Shown here: piece by piece, positions 17,575 to 26,459 of the stretch
Layout of the letters: each line of letters starts with the position of its first letter
How positions within the stretch are numbered: position 1 is the stretch's first letter
Source: Subtercola boreus
GTDB taxonomy: Bacteria > Actinomycetota > Actinomycetes > Actinomycetales > Microbacteriaceae
Assembly: GCF_003399645.1 (NCBI RefSeq)
Contig: NZ_NBXD01000025.1
Coordinates: forward strand, 62,001 to 126,000
Direction: 5' to 3'
DNA length: 64,000 nucleotides
The notes under the pieces: generated by a model
Seen by the model: the letters and a program-made list of their open reading frames with translations, nothing else
What the model was told of the DNA's origin: nothing
The model's database searches: none
Made by a program: the position numbers and the translations under genes

Positions 17575-18893
17575 TGCGGCACCCTGGCCGGTGTCACCGG
17601 GAATCGCGCCCGCACGACATATCCCCCGCGGGCCCTCGGTCCGGCCTCCAGTACGCCTCCAGCGGCATCCACCCGCTCGCGCATACCGAGCTGGCCGAGG
17701 CCGCCCGGCTCGACATCCGGGTTCGCGCCCGGGCGCGAACCACCGCCGCGCCCGTTGTCGCTCACCTCGATCTCGACGGCGCCGTCGAGGTAGCGCAGCC
17801 GGGCATCCACTCGCGCCGCCGGCCCCGCGTGCTTGCGGGCGTTGGTCAGCGCCTCCTGCGCGATGCGGTAGACGTTGAGGCTGGTGGCGGGTGAGAGCGC
17901 CCCCGGAGTTCCGACGACCCAGAAGTCGACCTCCGTGCCGAGCAACCGGGTCTCGTCGATCAGAGCCTCGAGCTGGGGGACCCCCAGGCTGCTGGCGTCG
18001 TCGAGAGTGAGGGGTGGGGCTGACTGGCGCAGGGCGCCGAGCAGGTGATGGAGGTCGTTGACGGCGACCCGCGCGTTCTCCTCGATGGCTGCGACGGCGG
18101 TCACCGCCTTGTCGAGCAGTTCACCGTCGCTGTCGCTGTCGACCTTCGCCAGCACCCGCCTGGCGGCCCCGGCCTGCACCCCCATCACCGACACGTGGTG
18201 AGCGACCACGTCGTGCAGCTCGCGGGCGATGCGGATCCGCTCCAGCACGACAGCCTGGCGCTGGCTGCGCTCGCGCTCGGCCTGCAGTTCTCTGGTGCGC
18301 TCCTCGAGCAGCTCGCGGGCACGGGCCGACGACCACGCGCTGTTGCCGAAGTAGTAGGCCGCGGCGAAGTAGAGCAGGTTCTGCAGCACCTGGATGGACG
18401 CCAGGGCGATGTACGGATCGAGCGCTCCATGCCCGGCACCCAACTCGCCGAGCCCCGGGCTCGAGGCGTTCACGACCAGGGTCGAGAACAGCCAGAGGAA
18501 CATCCCGACGATGATCGCGAGCCGCACGAGCTTCGCCACCGTGCGATTCACCCCCCAGGCCCCGAGCGAATACAGGGCGACGAAGAGACAGATGTTGCTG
18601 AATAGCACCTCGGGCACGAAGAGCAGCTGGCCCGCGACGAACGCAGCCGCGACGACCAGCGCCACAACGGCGGGAAGACGACGACGAAACGCCAGCGGCG
18701 CCGCGATCACAACGGCCCAGAGCGCCGAGACCCACCACGCCGGTGGGGTGAAGCTCGTGATCGACGCGTAGACGAAGGCGCTTCCGACCGTGGCGACAAC
18801 CAGTACCGCCGCAACCGCGGCATCCCTGCCGAGGGCGGCCGGTGAGGGACGCTGCCGCTGCCAGGCGCCGGCCGTCGGGGTGCTTTCAGCCAT
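17571..18893 (-). CDS. NarL-type sensor histidine kinase (HisKA_3)
   Basis: A 440-residue membrane kinase. The N-terminal half has about four to five hydrophobic helices and little extracellular loop, so it may sense membrane state. A coiled segment (LLEERTRELQAERERSQRQ) leads to the HisKA_3 phosphoacceptor H227 in RIARELHDVVAHHVSVM. The ATPase domain has NARKHA (N box) and DNGRGGG (G1). The ATG at 18893 is chosen over an upstream reading from 18995 because residues before MAESTP show no family features. It is translationally coupled to the regulator. Confidence 0.92.
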   Translation of the reverse strand: MAESTPTAGAWQRQRPSPAALGRDAAVAAVLVVATVGSAFVYASITSFTPPAWWVSALWAVVIAAPLAFRRRLPAVVALVVAAAFVAGQLLFVPEVLFSNICLFVALYSLGAWGVNRTVAKLVRLAIIVGMFLWLFSTLVVNASSPGLGELGAGHGALDPYIALASIQVLQNLLYFAAAYYFGNSAWSSARARELLEERTRELQAERERSQRQAVVLERIRIARELHDVVAHHVSVMGVQAGAARRVLAKVDSDSDGELLDKAVTAVAAIEENARVAVNDLHHLLGALRQSAPPLTLDDASSLGVPQLEALIDETRLLGTEVDFWVVGTPGALSPATSLNVYRIAQEALTNARKHAGPAARVDARLRYLDGAVEIEVSDNGRGGGSRPGANPDVEPGGLGQLGMRERVDAAGGVLEAGPRARGGYVVRARFPVTPARVPQ

Positions 18894-19026
18894 GGCCCCA
18901 CGGTACCAAGCACGGTGGGCCCGGTCATCCCCCGCCAGACGGATACCCGAGTCGTACACTGGGCCTGACGGGATCCGGAGCGCCCATGAGGGCACGGTCC
19001 CCCGTCTTCACAGGAGATGACGAGAC

Positions 19027-20772
19027 ATGGGCGAGACCCGCAACACCGCGAACATCCGCGCGGCCCGAGACCAGCTCGTCCGACTGGCGAGCGAGTACGA
19101 CCGCGCCGTCGACGAGTTCCGCTGGCCCGAGATCGGGCCCACCTTCAACTGGGCGACGGAGTGGTTCGACGTCATCGCGGAGAAGAACGACAGACCCGCC
19201 CTGCGGATCGTCGAGGAAGACGGCAGCGAGGCGACGTACAGTTTCAGCGACCTGTCGAGTCGTTCCGACGTCGTCGCCGGGCGACTGTCGGCCCACGGCA
19301 TCCAGCAGGGCGACCGGGTCATGGTGATGCTCGGAAACCAGGTCGAGCTGTGGGAGAGCGTTCTGGCTCTCAGCAAGATCGGGGCGGTGATCGTCCCCGG
19401 CGCCGTCGCACTCGGCCCGGCCGAACTCCGGGATCGCATCGCGCGCGCGCGGATCTCCCACGTCATCGCGAACGCTACAGACACCGGCAAGTTCGACTCC
19501 GTCGACGGTGACTACACCCGCATCAGCGTGCACGGGACCGAGACGGGCGCGGCGGGCGTCGACGCACCGGCGGGCTGGGCGTCGTACAGCGAGTCGCCGG
19601 CGGCTGGAGCGGACTACATCGCCGCCGCCCCGGCGGCCGCCGATCCGCTGCTCGTCTACTTCACCTCGGGCACGACCAACAAGCCCAAGATGGTCGAGCA
19701 CACCCAGACCTCCTACCCGGTGGGCCACCTCAGCACGATGTACTGGCTGGGCGTACGGCCCGGCGATGTTCACCTGGCGATCAGCTCACCGGGCTGGGCA
19801 AAGCACGCGTGGAGCCTGATCTTCGCACCCTGGATCGCCGAGGCCACGGTGTTCGTCTACAACTACACGAAGTTCGATGCGGCGACGCTCGCGCGCGAGC
19901 TCGACCGGGCCGGGGTGAACACCTTCTGCGCTCCTCCGACGGTGTGGCGGATGCTCATCCAGGCGCACGATGTCGTGCGGCCCCGCGCGCTTCGCGAAGT
20001 ACTCTCGGCCGGGGAGCCGCTCAACCCGGAGGTGATCTCGCGCATCGAGGAGATGTGGGGGTTGACCATCCGCGACGGCTACGGACAGACCGAGATGACC
20101 GCCTCCGTCGCCAACACGCCCGGCACCGTGGTGAAGCCGGGTTCGATGGGGCGGCCGCTGCCCGGCGTTCCGGTGGTTTTGGTGGATCCGGCGACGGGCG
20201 CGCTCGGTGACGAGGGCGAGATCTGTCTCGACCTCGCCGCGCATCCGTTCACCCTGATGACGCAGTACCTCGACGACCCCGAACGGAACGACGAGGTGAT
20301 GCGCGGCGGGTTCTACCACACGGGCGATCTGGCCTCCCGGGACGAGCGGGGCGACATCACCTACATCGGCCGCACCGACGACGTGTTCAAGTCGTCGGAC
20401 TACAAGGTCTCGCCGTTCGAGGTCGAGAGCCTGCTGATCGAGCATCCGGCCGTCGTCGAAGCGGCCGTCGTGCCGGCGCCGCACGAGACCCGGCTGACGA
20501 CGCCCAAAGCGTACATCGTGCTGGCCGAGGGCTGGGCGCCCGACGAGCAGACCGCCAGAGCGCTCTTCGAGCATTCGGCAGCGACCATGCCGTCGTACAT
20601 GCGTGTGCGACGGATCGAGTTCGCGGAGCTGCCGAAGACGGTCTCGGGAAAGATCCGCCGTGTCGACCTGCGGCTGCGCGAAGAAGCGGCCCATCGCGAC
20701 GGGATCGTGCGGGACGGTGAATGGCGCGTCGAGCAGATGACCGCCCCGAACGCCGGGGCCGCCGGGCGATGA
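19027..20772 (+). CDS. AMP-forming acyl-CoA synthetase (medium-chain/acetyl type)
   Basis: A 581-residue ANL-superfamily ligase that activates a carboxylic acid with ATP and CoA. The phosphate loop TSGTTNKPK is at 213-221, the adenine motif is DGYGQTEM, the hinge region is YHTGDLASRDERGD, and the catalytic lysine is in LPKTVSGKIRR near 545. The segment SSPGWAKHAWSLIFAPW is typical of the ACSM/medium-chain group. The ATG at 19027 follows an AGGAGATGA ribosome site. It overlaps the first DUF202 gene by 4 nt. The exact acid is unknown. Confidence 0.93.
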   Translation: MGETRNTANIRAARDQLVRLASEYDRAVDEFRWPEIGPTFNWATEWFDVIAEKNDRPALRIVEEDGSEATYSFSDLSSRSDVVAGRLSAHGIQQGDRVMVMLGNQVELWESVLALSKIGAVIVPGAVALGPAELRDRIARARISHVIANATDTGKFDSVDGDYTRISVHGTETGAAGVDAPAGWASYSESPAAGADYIAAAPAAADPLLVYFTSGTTNKPKMVEHTQTSYPVGHLSTMYWLGVRPGDVHLAISSPGWAKHAWSLIFAPWIAEATVFVYNYTKFDAATLARELDRAGVNTFCAPPTVWRMLIQAHDVVRPRALREVLSAGEPLNPEVISRIEEMWGLTIRDGYGQTEMTASVANTPGTVVKPGSMGRPLPGVPVVLVDPATGALGDEGEICLDLAAHPFTLMTQYLDDPERNDEVMRGGFYHTGDLASRDERGDITYIGRTDDVFKSSDYKVSPFEVESLLIEHPAVVEAAVVPAPHETRLTTPKAYIVLAEGWAPDEQTARALFEHSAATMPSYMRVRRIEFAELPKTVSGKIRRVDLRLREEAAHRDGIVRDGEWRVEQMTAPNAGAAGR

Positions 20773-21131
20773 GTGCAGCGAGGTTTCCGCGCCGGGTCTT
20801 CACACAGGGGTCCGAGCCCGACCCGCGCTTCACCCTGGCGAATGAGAGAACGTTCCTGGCGTGGATCCGTACGTCGCTGGCTCTGATCGCCGGCGGAGTC
20901 GCCCTCGAGGCGCTGCAGCTGCCTGTGCAACCGGGCCTTCGCCTCGCGGCGGCCCTCGTGCTGGTGCTGGCGGGCATCGCCGCGCCACTCCAGGCCTGGT
21001 TCGGCTGGGCGCGGGTGGAGCAGGCGATGCGGGCCGGGCGGGCACTGCCGGGGTCGGTGCTGGCGGCACCCCTGGCGGTGGTGGTCAGCGTGGTGGGCGT
21101 GCTGCTGCTTCTCGGGTATGCGCTGAGATGA
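20769..21131 (+). CDS. DUF202/YidH-family membrane protein
   Basis: A 120-residue protein with three hydrophobic helices. The start (ATG at 20769 in an ATGA overlap with the synthetase stop) gives an N-terminal PRFTLANERTFLAWIRTSLALIAGGVAL region, the hallmark of DUF202 (YidH). The function of the family is unknown. It is followed directly by a second DUF202 gene, a pairing often seen in actinobacteria that suggests a heteromeric complex. Confidence 0.85.
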   Translation: MSAARFPRRVFTQGSEPDPRFTLANERTFLAWIRTSLALIAGGVALEALQLPVQPGLRLAAALVLVLAGIAAPLQAWFGWARVEQAMRAGRALPGSVLAAPLAVVVSVVGVLLLLGYALR

Positions 21132-21481
21132 GCGGTGGCGACGGGAACGACGTCTTCGACCCGGGCCTGCAGGTGGAGCGCACCGCTCTCGCCTGGCAGC
21201 GCACCGCACTGGCCCTCATCGCCGGCTCGCTCGTGGGAGCGCGGGTGCTCGCCCCCACGACCGGCTGGGGGGGCATCGGGCTCGGTGTCCTGGGGGCGCT
21301 GCTCGGGCTGTTCGTGCTCGCTCGGTCGGGCATCCGCTACCGTCACACCCATGGGGCACTGACGACGAACCGGCGGGCGCCGGGCCCCCTGCCGGGCGCG
21401 CTGCTGATGGGCGTGCTCGCCGCGGCGGTGCTCGTGGCCGGCGTGGTTGCGCTGCTCTATGTCGCCCTGCACGCTGGCTGA
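21128..21481 (+). CDS. Second DUF202-family membrane protein
   Basis: A 117-residue three-helix protein starting at an ATG that overlaps the previous stop (ATGA). The motif LQVERTALAWQRTALALIAGSL is the second-type DUF202 signature (RTxLAWxRTxLA). It is a divergent relative of its neighbour and probably pairs with it in the membrane. No function is known. Confidence 0.85.
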   Translation: MSGGDGNDVFDPGLQVERTALAWQRTALALIAGSLVGARVLAPTTGWGGIGLGVLGALLGLFVLARSGIRYRHTHGALTTNRRAPGPLPGALLMGVLAAAVLVAGVVALLYVALHAG

Positions 21482-21561
21482 GCTCGCTTATACCTCTTTG
21501 CGGTCGACGCCGCCAACCGCCTCGAAGAAACAGGTGACGACGTGGTTTAGGGTGGTTCACT

Positions 21562-21924
21562 GTGACCATGAGAGAGCTGCACTACGGATCAGGCGTGATG
21601 ACGGTCAGCTTCGACGTCTGCTCAGCCGTTTTCGACTATGCCGTCGCGCTGGCCAACGCGGGCAAGACCGACCGCATCACCGTTCCGGTGCTCATCGACG
21701 GCCAGCGCGGTTTCTCCAACCTGCTGCTGGGTCCGAACACCCAGCTCTACTGCTCGGCCGTGCCCGATCGAGCGAAGACCGACGACACCGACCTCGACGA
21801 CGCCGCCCTCGTGGGCGAACTCTCGCGCAAGGGCTCGCTGCTCGGCGCTCACCCGCAGGTGAGGCCCTCCAGCGGTGCACTCGGCATCGATCTGGCCGAC
21901 CTCGACACCGCCGACCTGGACTGA
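21562..21924 (+). CDS. Hypothetical cytoplasmic protein
   Basis: A 120-residue protein with no signal peptide. A segment like YAVALANAGKTDRITVPVLIDG suggests a small alpha/beta domain, and the tail is acidic (DLADLDTADLD). I do not recognise the family by motif. AGGGTGG lies 6 nt before the GTG at 21562; an ATG at 21568 is a close alternative. It stands alone, convergent with the DUF7882-type gene. Confidence 0.6.
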   Translation: MTMRELHYGSGVMTVSFDVCSAVFDYAVALANAGKTDRITVPVLIDGQRGFSNLLLGPNTQLYCSAVPDRAKTDDTDLDDAALVGELSRKGSLLGAHPQVRPSSGALGIDLADLDTADLD

Positions 21925-21946
21925 GGCCGCCCAGCCCGCACCCTGC

Positions 21947-22255
21947 TCAGCCGAGCGCCCTGCTCTCGGCGATGAGTTCGAGCCCCGAAGAGCTGTTGGC
22001 GGCATTCATGAGCACCTCGACCCAGGCCCGGTTGAGCGGGATGCGCTTGGATCCCTGGTAGGTGAACTCCAGGTGCATGTACGGATGCATCCACAGCGTG
22101 CTGTGCCCGCTGCCGAAGTCGGATGACCTCTCCCAGCTGAACGAGAAGCTCTCCCCGCGTTTCAGCTTCGCCACCATGACGGCCTGCAGGTGCGCCAGAT
22201 CACGGTCGTCGATGTTCACAGATTTGGCCGCGGGGCCATAGAGCAGTGTGCCCAC
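21947..22255 (-). CDS. DUF7882-type small protein (Microbacteriaceae)
   Basis: A 102-residue protein starting MGTLLYG and containing DDRDLAHLQAVMVAKLKRGESF and SFSWE. This pattern matches a family widespread in Microbacteriaceae that is sometimes mislabelled ATP-dependent DNA ligase; it has no ligase motif. No membrane segment or signal peptide is present. Its function is unknown. It supports the family-level origin of the window. Confidence 0.75.
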   Translation of the reverse strand: MGTLLYGPAAKSVNIDDRDLAHLQAVMVAKLKRGESFSFSWERSSDFGSGHSTLWMHPYMHLEFTYQGSKRIPLNRAWVEVLMNAANSSSGLELIAESRALG

Positions 22256-22525
22256 AGTGGATACTCGATGTCTCGAAGGCGCGGCACTCGGTGAACGCGC
22301 GTGGCCGGGGGAACATCGCGCGACAGAACCGCACCGCTCGACAGGGCGATCCTACGCGACATCCGACAGCCGACACCCGACACCCGCGCCGGTGGCGCGA
22401 TGACGCCACGTTCACCCCAAAGGGGACTGCCCGGCGCCGTGGCCCGCGCGGGAGAGTTGGCTCCGAGCGGCGCCGAAGACGGGGCATCGCGCCGACGAAC
22501 AGAGCCGCCCGACCGAAGGATCGCC

Positions 22526-25216
22526 ATGACCCGACACTCTTCCGCTGCTCCCCGGAGGCGCCCGCGGGTCGCCCTGGTGATGGGCGTCGCAGCCGCGCTC
22601 GCGACCAGCCTCGTCGGCGGGGTGCTTCTGGCCTCCCCCGCCAGCGCGGCGACCCCGAGCGCAGCGGCATCGGCAGCGGCATCGGCTGCGGCAGCGGCAT
22701 CGGCATCGGGAGCCGACATCCCGCTGCTCGGCAACCCCGGCAGCGGTGTCAAGATCGAAGTGATGGGCCATCCGGCCGATTCCGTCGACGATGCCGGCTA
22801 TCCCTCGATCAACATCGGTGTCTACGCCGACGGCCGGGTGAAGCTGATGAGCGGCGGACGGTGCCTCGACACCTGGGCGGCCGGCGGCTTCCAGATTTTC
22901 CGCGAGGTCGGCATCTTCGGAGACTGCATCGAAGACCCCTCCCAGGCCTTCTACTTCATTCCCGCGGTCGAGCGTCCCACGGCCGCACCCCATTCCGACT
23001 ACAACGACCACGTGTTCCACATCGTCTCCGTGTCGGGGAAGAAGTGCCTGAGCAGTTTCAACCACGGCCTCGCACCGGAGGGAGACTTCGGCGCGCGCCT
23101 GCAACCCTGCGACGACAACACCAGCTTCCAGCAGTTCCGCATTCTGAACGACCCGCTCGACGCACTCGGCGTCAACCGCCAGTGGGAACACATTCTCGGT
23201 CTCTCCCTGAAGTACGCCACCAACCACTGCGCCGGGTACGACGGGCCCGACGAGAACTCCCCCTGTTCCGTCAGCACAGGCACAGATCCGGCCACCGCCA
23301 CGTTCTCGGCTGCGGGCAGCGAGGCGGCCGCAGCGCTCGGCACCCTCACCACGCGGAGTGCGGGATGTGGCACGACCGTCTCGACCACGCTCCCCTCGAT
23401 GCACAACGCCAGCAGCACACCGCTGCCGGTCAAGCTGGTCACCGCCGGCAGCTACGCGCACCAGGTGAGCATCTCCGACACCGAGACGACGTCGGCCGAG
23501 TACTCCCTCACGGTGGGCGTCAAAGACCTCTTCTCTGAGACGGGCAAGATCGGTTTCACCTGGCAGCACCAGAAGGTCACCGCCAACACCTCGACCGAGA
23601 CGCGCACGACCGAGGTCGATCCGACGCTTGCGCCCGGCGAGTGGCTGATGGGAACGTGGGAGAGCCAGGTGCTGCAGTTCACCGGCCTCTGGAAGCTCGG
23701 CCTCGACGAGCCGACCACGCGCCCGGGGGCGTTCACCTGGTACATGCCGGCCACGAGCATCCTGCCCGCCGCCCTCACGGCCACGGGTTCCAGCCCGTTG
23801 ACCTACACCGTCGTGCAGTCGTCGACGCAGAAGGACTGCGATGCCGTACCGCCCTCGATCAACGTCGCCCCGCCGACCCTCGCCGGAAGTGCCGCCTGCA
23901 CCACGGCCGCCTCGGCTCGCGCCGGGAGCACGGTGTACGCATGCCCCGGAACGTGGAACATCCCCGGAGTGAACCCCACCCCGATCTATGCGTACCAGTG
24001 GTACACGATCGCCCAGGGCAGCACGACGCCGAGCGCCATCCCGGGAGCGACCGCGCCGAGCTACTCCGTTCCCGACCAGCTCGTTCCGCCGAGCCCCGCC
24101 TCCGCGTTCCTCGGCGTCGTCGTTCGGGAGATCGGCCCGGCGACCAGGCGCGAATCGGCCCCGGCCATCACGGTGGCCACCGCACAGCTGCAACCGCGCC
24201 TCGCCGGTTCGGCCCAGACGACGGCCACGAACTTCGTGGGCCTGGTACCCGACGCCTCCCTCGGTCAGCAGTACAGCACACCGCTCGTGGCGACCCCCGG
24301 AACCGGCATGAGCCTCTCCAGCGACGCCTCCGCGCTCGACGGGCTGAGCATCTCCGCAGATGGCGTGCTGAGCGGGGTTCCGGCCACGCCCGGTGACTAC
24401 CCGTTCGAGGTGACCGACACCCCTCTGGGCGGAGGCTCCCCGCAGAAGGTGAGCTTCTCACTGCATGTCGCCGGCGAACCGACCACCTGGGCATCGACAC
24501 CCGATCTGCAGGCGACCGTCGGCCAGGCATTCTCGACGGACACGGTGACATCGGCGCCCGACGGACTCGACCTGTCGATCGCCGGCCTCATTCCGGCAGG
24601 CCTCGACTTCGACACGAAGACCGGCGTTCTGAGCGGCACCCCGACTGCCGCGGGTGAGACGACCTTCACCGTCTCCACGGTGTGGTCGGCCCAGACGTTC
24701 ACCGTGCATGTCGCCGACACGCCCACCGTGCTGAACCCGGATGCACTGCCCTCCGGCACCGTGGGAACACCGTACGACGCCCAGACGGTAACCGCAGCCG
24801 GAACGAACATCCAGATCGGCCTGGTGGGAAAGTCGCTGCCCGGCGGGGTGGACTACTCGCCGAACGCTCCGATCAACCAGCTCGGCCTGCCGGATCTGAC
24901 CGGTGCCGGGCTCACTCTGAACGCCGACACCGGCGCCCTCACCGGAACGCCGACGAAAGCAGGAACGATCACCCTCACCGTGGCGAATCTGAGCGATCCC
25001 GCGCAGGCGCCGATGACGAAGACCATAACGATCGCCGATGCCGGATCCGGCACCGTGCCGGCAGAGCCGGGGCAGATCGCTCCGGCGGCGAAGCCCGGCC
25101 GCACCGGCCTGGCGGCGACGGGTTCGGACTCGGGACTCTACTTCCCCCTGGCGCTGGTGCTGCTCGCGATCGGGGCCGTGCTGACGATCATCCGTCACCG
25201 CCGGATCAGGGGCTGA
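22526..25216 (+). CDS. LAxTG surface protein with lectin-like, aerolysin-like and Ig-like modules
   Basis: An 896-residue secreted protein. The ATG at 22526 follows GAAGGA. A signal peptide ends near residue 41 (ASPASA), followed by an Ala-rich spacer. Residues 105-206 resemble a ricin-type beta-trefoil: RCLDTW (112-117) with QAFYF near 140, and KCLSSF (173-178) with QQFRI (202-206). Residues 292-390 show the Ser/Thr-alternating strands of aerolysin/ETX-MTX2 proteins (YAHQVSISDTETTSAEYSLTVG), ending in a PGEWLMGTW turn. Three He_PIG-type repeats (GVLSG.P..G, near 606, 692 and 794) follow. The end has LAATG (862-866), a hydrophobic helix and RHRRIRG. It probably attaches to the wall via a class E sortase. 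Domain calls are by eye. Confidence 0.7.
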   Translation: MTRHSSAAPRRRPRVALVMGVAAALATSLVGGVLLASPASAATPSAAASAAASAAAAASASGADIPLLGNPGSGVKIEVMGHPADSVDDAGYPSINIGVYADGRVKLMSGGRCLDTWAAGGFQIFREVGIFGDCIEDPSQAFYFIPAVERPTAAPHSDYNDHVFHIVSVSGKKCLSSFNHGLAPEGDFGARLQPCDDNTSFQQFRILNDPLDALGVNRQWEHILGLSLKYATNHCAGYDGPDENSPCSVSTGTDPATATFSAAGSEAAAALGTLTTRSAGCGTTVSTTLPSMHNASSTPLPVKLVTAGSYAHQVSISDTETTSAEYSLTVGVKDLFSETGKIGFTWQHQKVTANTSTETRTTEVDPTLAPGEWLMGTWESQVLQFTGLWKLGLDEPTTRPGAFTWYMPATSILPAALTATGSSPLTYTVVQSSTQKDCDAVPPSINVAPPTLAGSAACTTAASARAGSTVYACPGTWNIPGVNPTPIYAYQWYTIAQGSTTPSAIPGATAPSYSVPDQLVPPSPASAFLGVVVREIGPATRRESAPAITVATAQLQPRLAGSAQTTATNFVGLVPDASLGQQYSTPLVATPGTGMSLSSDASALDGLSISADGVLSGVPATPGDYPFEVTDTPLGGGSPQKVSFSLHVAGEPTTWASTPDLQATVGQAFSTDTVTSAPDGLDLSIAGLIPAGLDFDTKTGVLSGTPTAAGETTFTVSTVWSAQTFTVHVADTPTVLNPDALPSGTVGTPYDAQTVTAAGTNIQIGLVGKSLPGGVDYSPNAPINQLGLPDLTGAGLTLNADTGALTGTPTKAGTITLTVANLSDPAQAPMTKTITIADAGSGTVPAEPGQIAPAAKPGRTGLAATGSDSGLYFPLALVLLAIGAVLTIIRHRRIRG

Positions 25217-26459
25217 CCCGGGCCGGCCGCGTGCTCGGCGACACATCGACGGTCACCGAGGCGCGGTCGGCACCCAGCACGATGGTGTGGTGCCCGAGGC
25301 GGCTGAACAGCGGCCAGACACCGGGGTCGATGCCGCGGCGGCGCGTGCCGGTGATCGAGAACACCACCCGTGACGCGGCGCCCGGCGTGTGGCTGTGCGG
25401 AGCGTCGACGAAGGCGATGTCGAGGGCGGGGGCCGTGGCCTGCGCGACCGAGAGCCAGGCCAGGGCCAGAAGGTTCCTGCGCTGCGCGGGCTCGAGCCTC
25501 GCCGCGAGAACGGCCGGATCGTCGATCGTGACCGTGCGGCTGAGGTGGTCTGACTCCGCCACGGCGATCTGCAGCCAGGTCTGCTCGTGGTCGGCCACCA
25601 GCGCGAGGCGCAGTTCGTCGCTGAGCGTCTCGGCGCGAGCGGCGGTCTCATCGTCGATGGGCTCTGCAGCCGGCAGCTCGGCCACCAGTGAAAGCAACCG
25701 TTCGGCATCCCGGTCGAGGCGGCGGAGTTCGGATGCCGCGGCCACCCCGAGACCGAGGGCCGGAGCAGTCACGAGGCTCTCTGTCACCGCCTGGTCGATC
25801 TTCCGCGCGAGGTAGCGGTCCGCCGCACCGATCATGGTGATGCCGGCCACCACCGGTGTGAGTCCCAGCAGCAACCCTGTCACCGCCGAAGGAAGACTGG
25901 CCGGATCCAGGAGCAGACCCGCGAGCACCGACGCACTGCCGCTCACCGTGAGGGCGATCGAACCGGCGATACCGCGCCGCAGAGGCTGCAGCGGGAGGCA
26001 GGCGAACAGACAGGCCCCGAACCCGATCACAGCCGTCGGGTAGAACGGCGTGAGGGCGCCGTCGAGGGCGAACGCAGCGAAGTCCACCGCGACTGCGAGC
26101 ACACCCGCGACCGTCAGCAGGCGCCAGAAGCGACCCGGGATGATGCCACCGCTCCGGCGCGCGACAACGACCGCCGCGATGAAGGTGGCCACGAGGATCG
26201 CCCAGGCGAGAAGCGAGATCCACCGCGACGGGCCGTTCGACCACGACCAGCCGAGGGAGAAGAGGCCGCGCACCATCAGCAGCCCGCCGAGCACCGTGAA
26301 ACCGAGCCCCAGGTAGCCGGCGCTGACGTTGCGGTCCTGACGGATGCGGGTGCGCAGGCGGCTGATCGCGACCGGCCCGGCCCGGTTGGCCGCCACCAGT
26401 TGCGCGAGCGTGCCGAGATGGCTCCGTTCGCCGGCCCGAGGCTCCCGACGAACGCTCAC
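25206..26459 (-). CDS. Six-helix membrane protein of a three-gene signalling module
   Basis: A 417-residue protein. The GTG start (26459) overlaps the stop of the histidine kinase gene (GTGA), which excludes the longer reading. About six membrane helices (residues 30-230) precede a soluble C-terminal half with charged helices and a kinase-like beta region, but no recognisable phosphoacceptor His or ATP-binding N/G boxes. It could be a degenerate kinase partner, or a regulator of the kinase. Its stop lies within the end of the convergent surface gene (11 bp overlap). Confidence 0.6.
   Translation of the reverse strand: MSVRREPRAGERSHLGTLAQLVAANRAGPVAISRLRTRIRQDRNVSAGYLGLGFTVLGGLLMVRGLFSLGWSWSNGPSRWISLLAWAILVATFIAAVVVARRSGGIIPGRFWRLLTVAGVLAVAVDFAAFALDGALTPFYPTAVIGFGACLFACLPLQPLRRGIAGSIALTVSGSASVLAGLLLDPASLPSAVTGLLLGLTPVVAGITMIGAADRYLARKIDQAVTESLVTAPALGLGVAAASELRRLDRDAERLLSLVAELPAAEPIDDETAARAETLSDELRLALVADHEQTWLQIAVAESDHLSRTVTIDDPAVLAARLEPAQRRNLLALAWLSVAQATAPALDIAFVDAPHSHTPGAASRVVFSITGTRRRGIDPGVWPLFSRLGHHTIVLGADRASVTVDVSPSTRPARVSP

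Noticed and set aside
15886-17793. 635-codon plus-strand frame opposite the ABC ATPase and response regulator
   Set aside because: Opposite-strand shadow; contains no recognisable motif, whereas Walker and receiver motifs are complete on the minus strand.
22412-24193. Minus-strand frame opposite the aerolysin-like surface gene
   Set aside because: Arg/Gly-rich composition with no start context; the plus-strand gene has a clear ribosome site, signal peptide and anchor.
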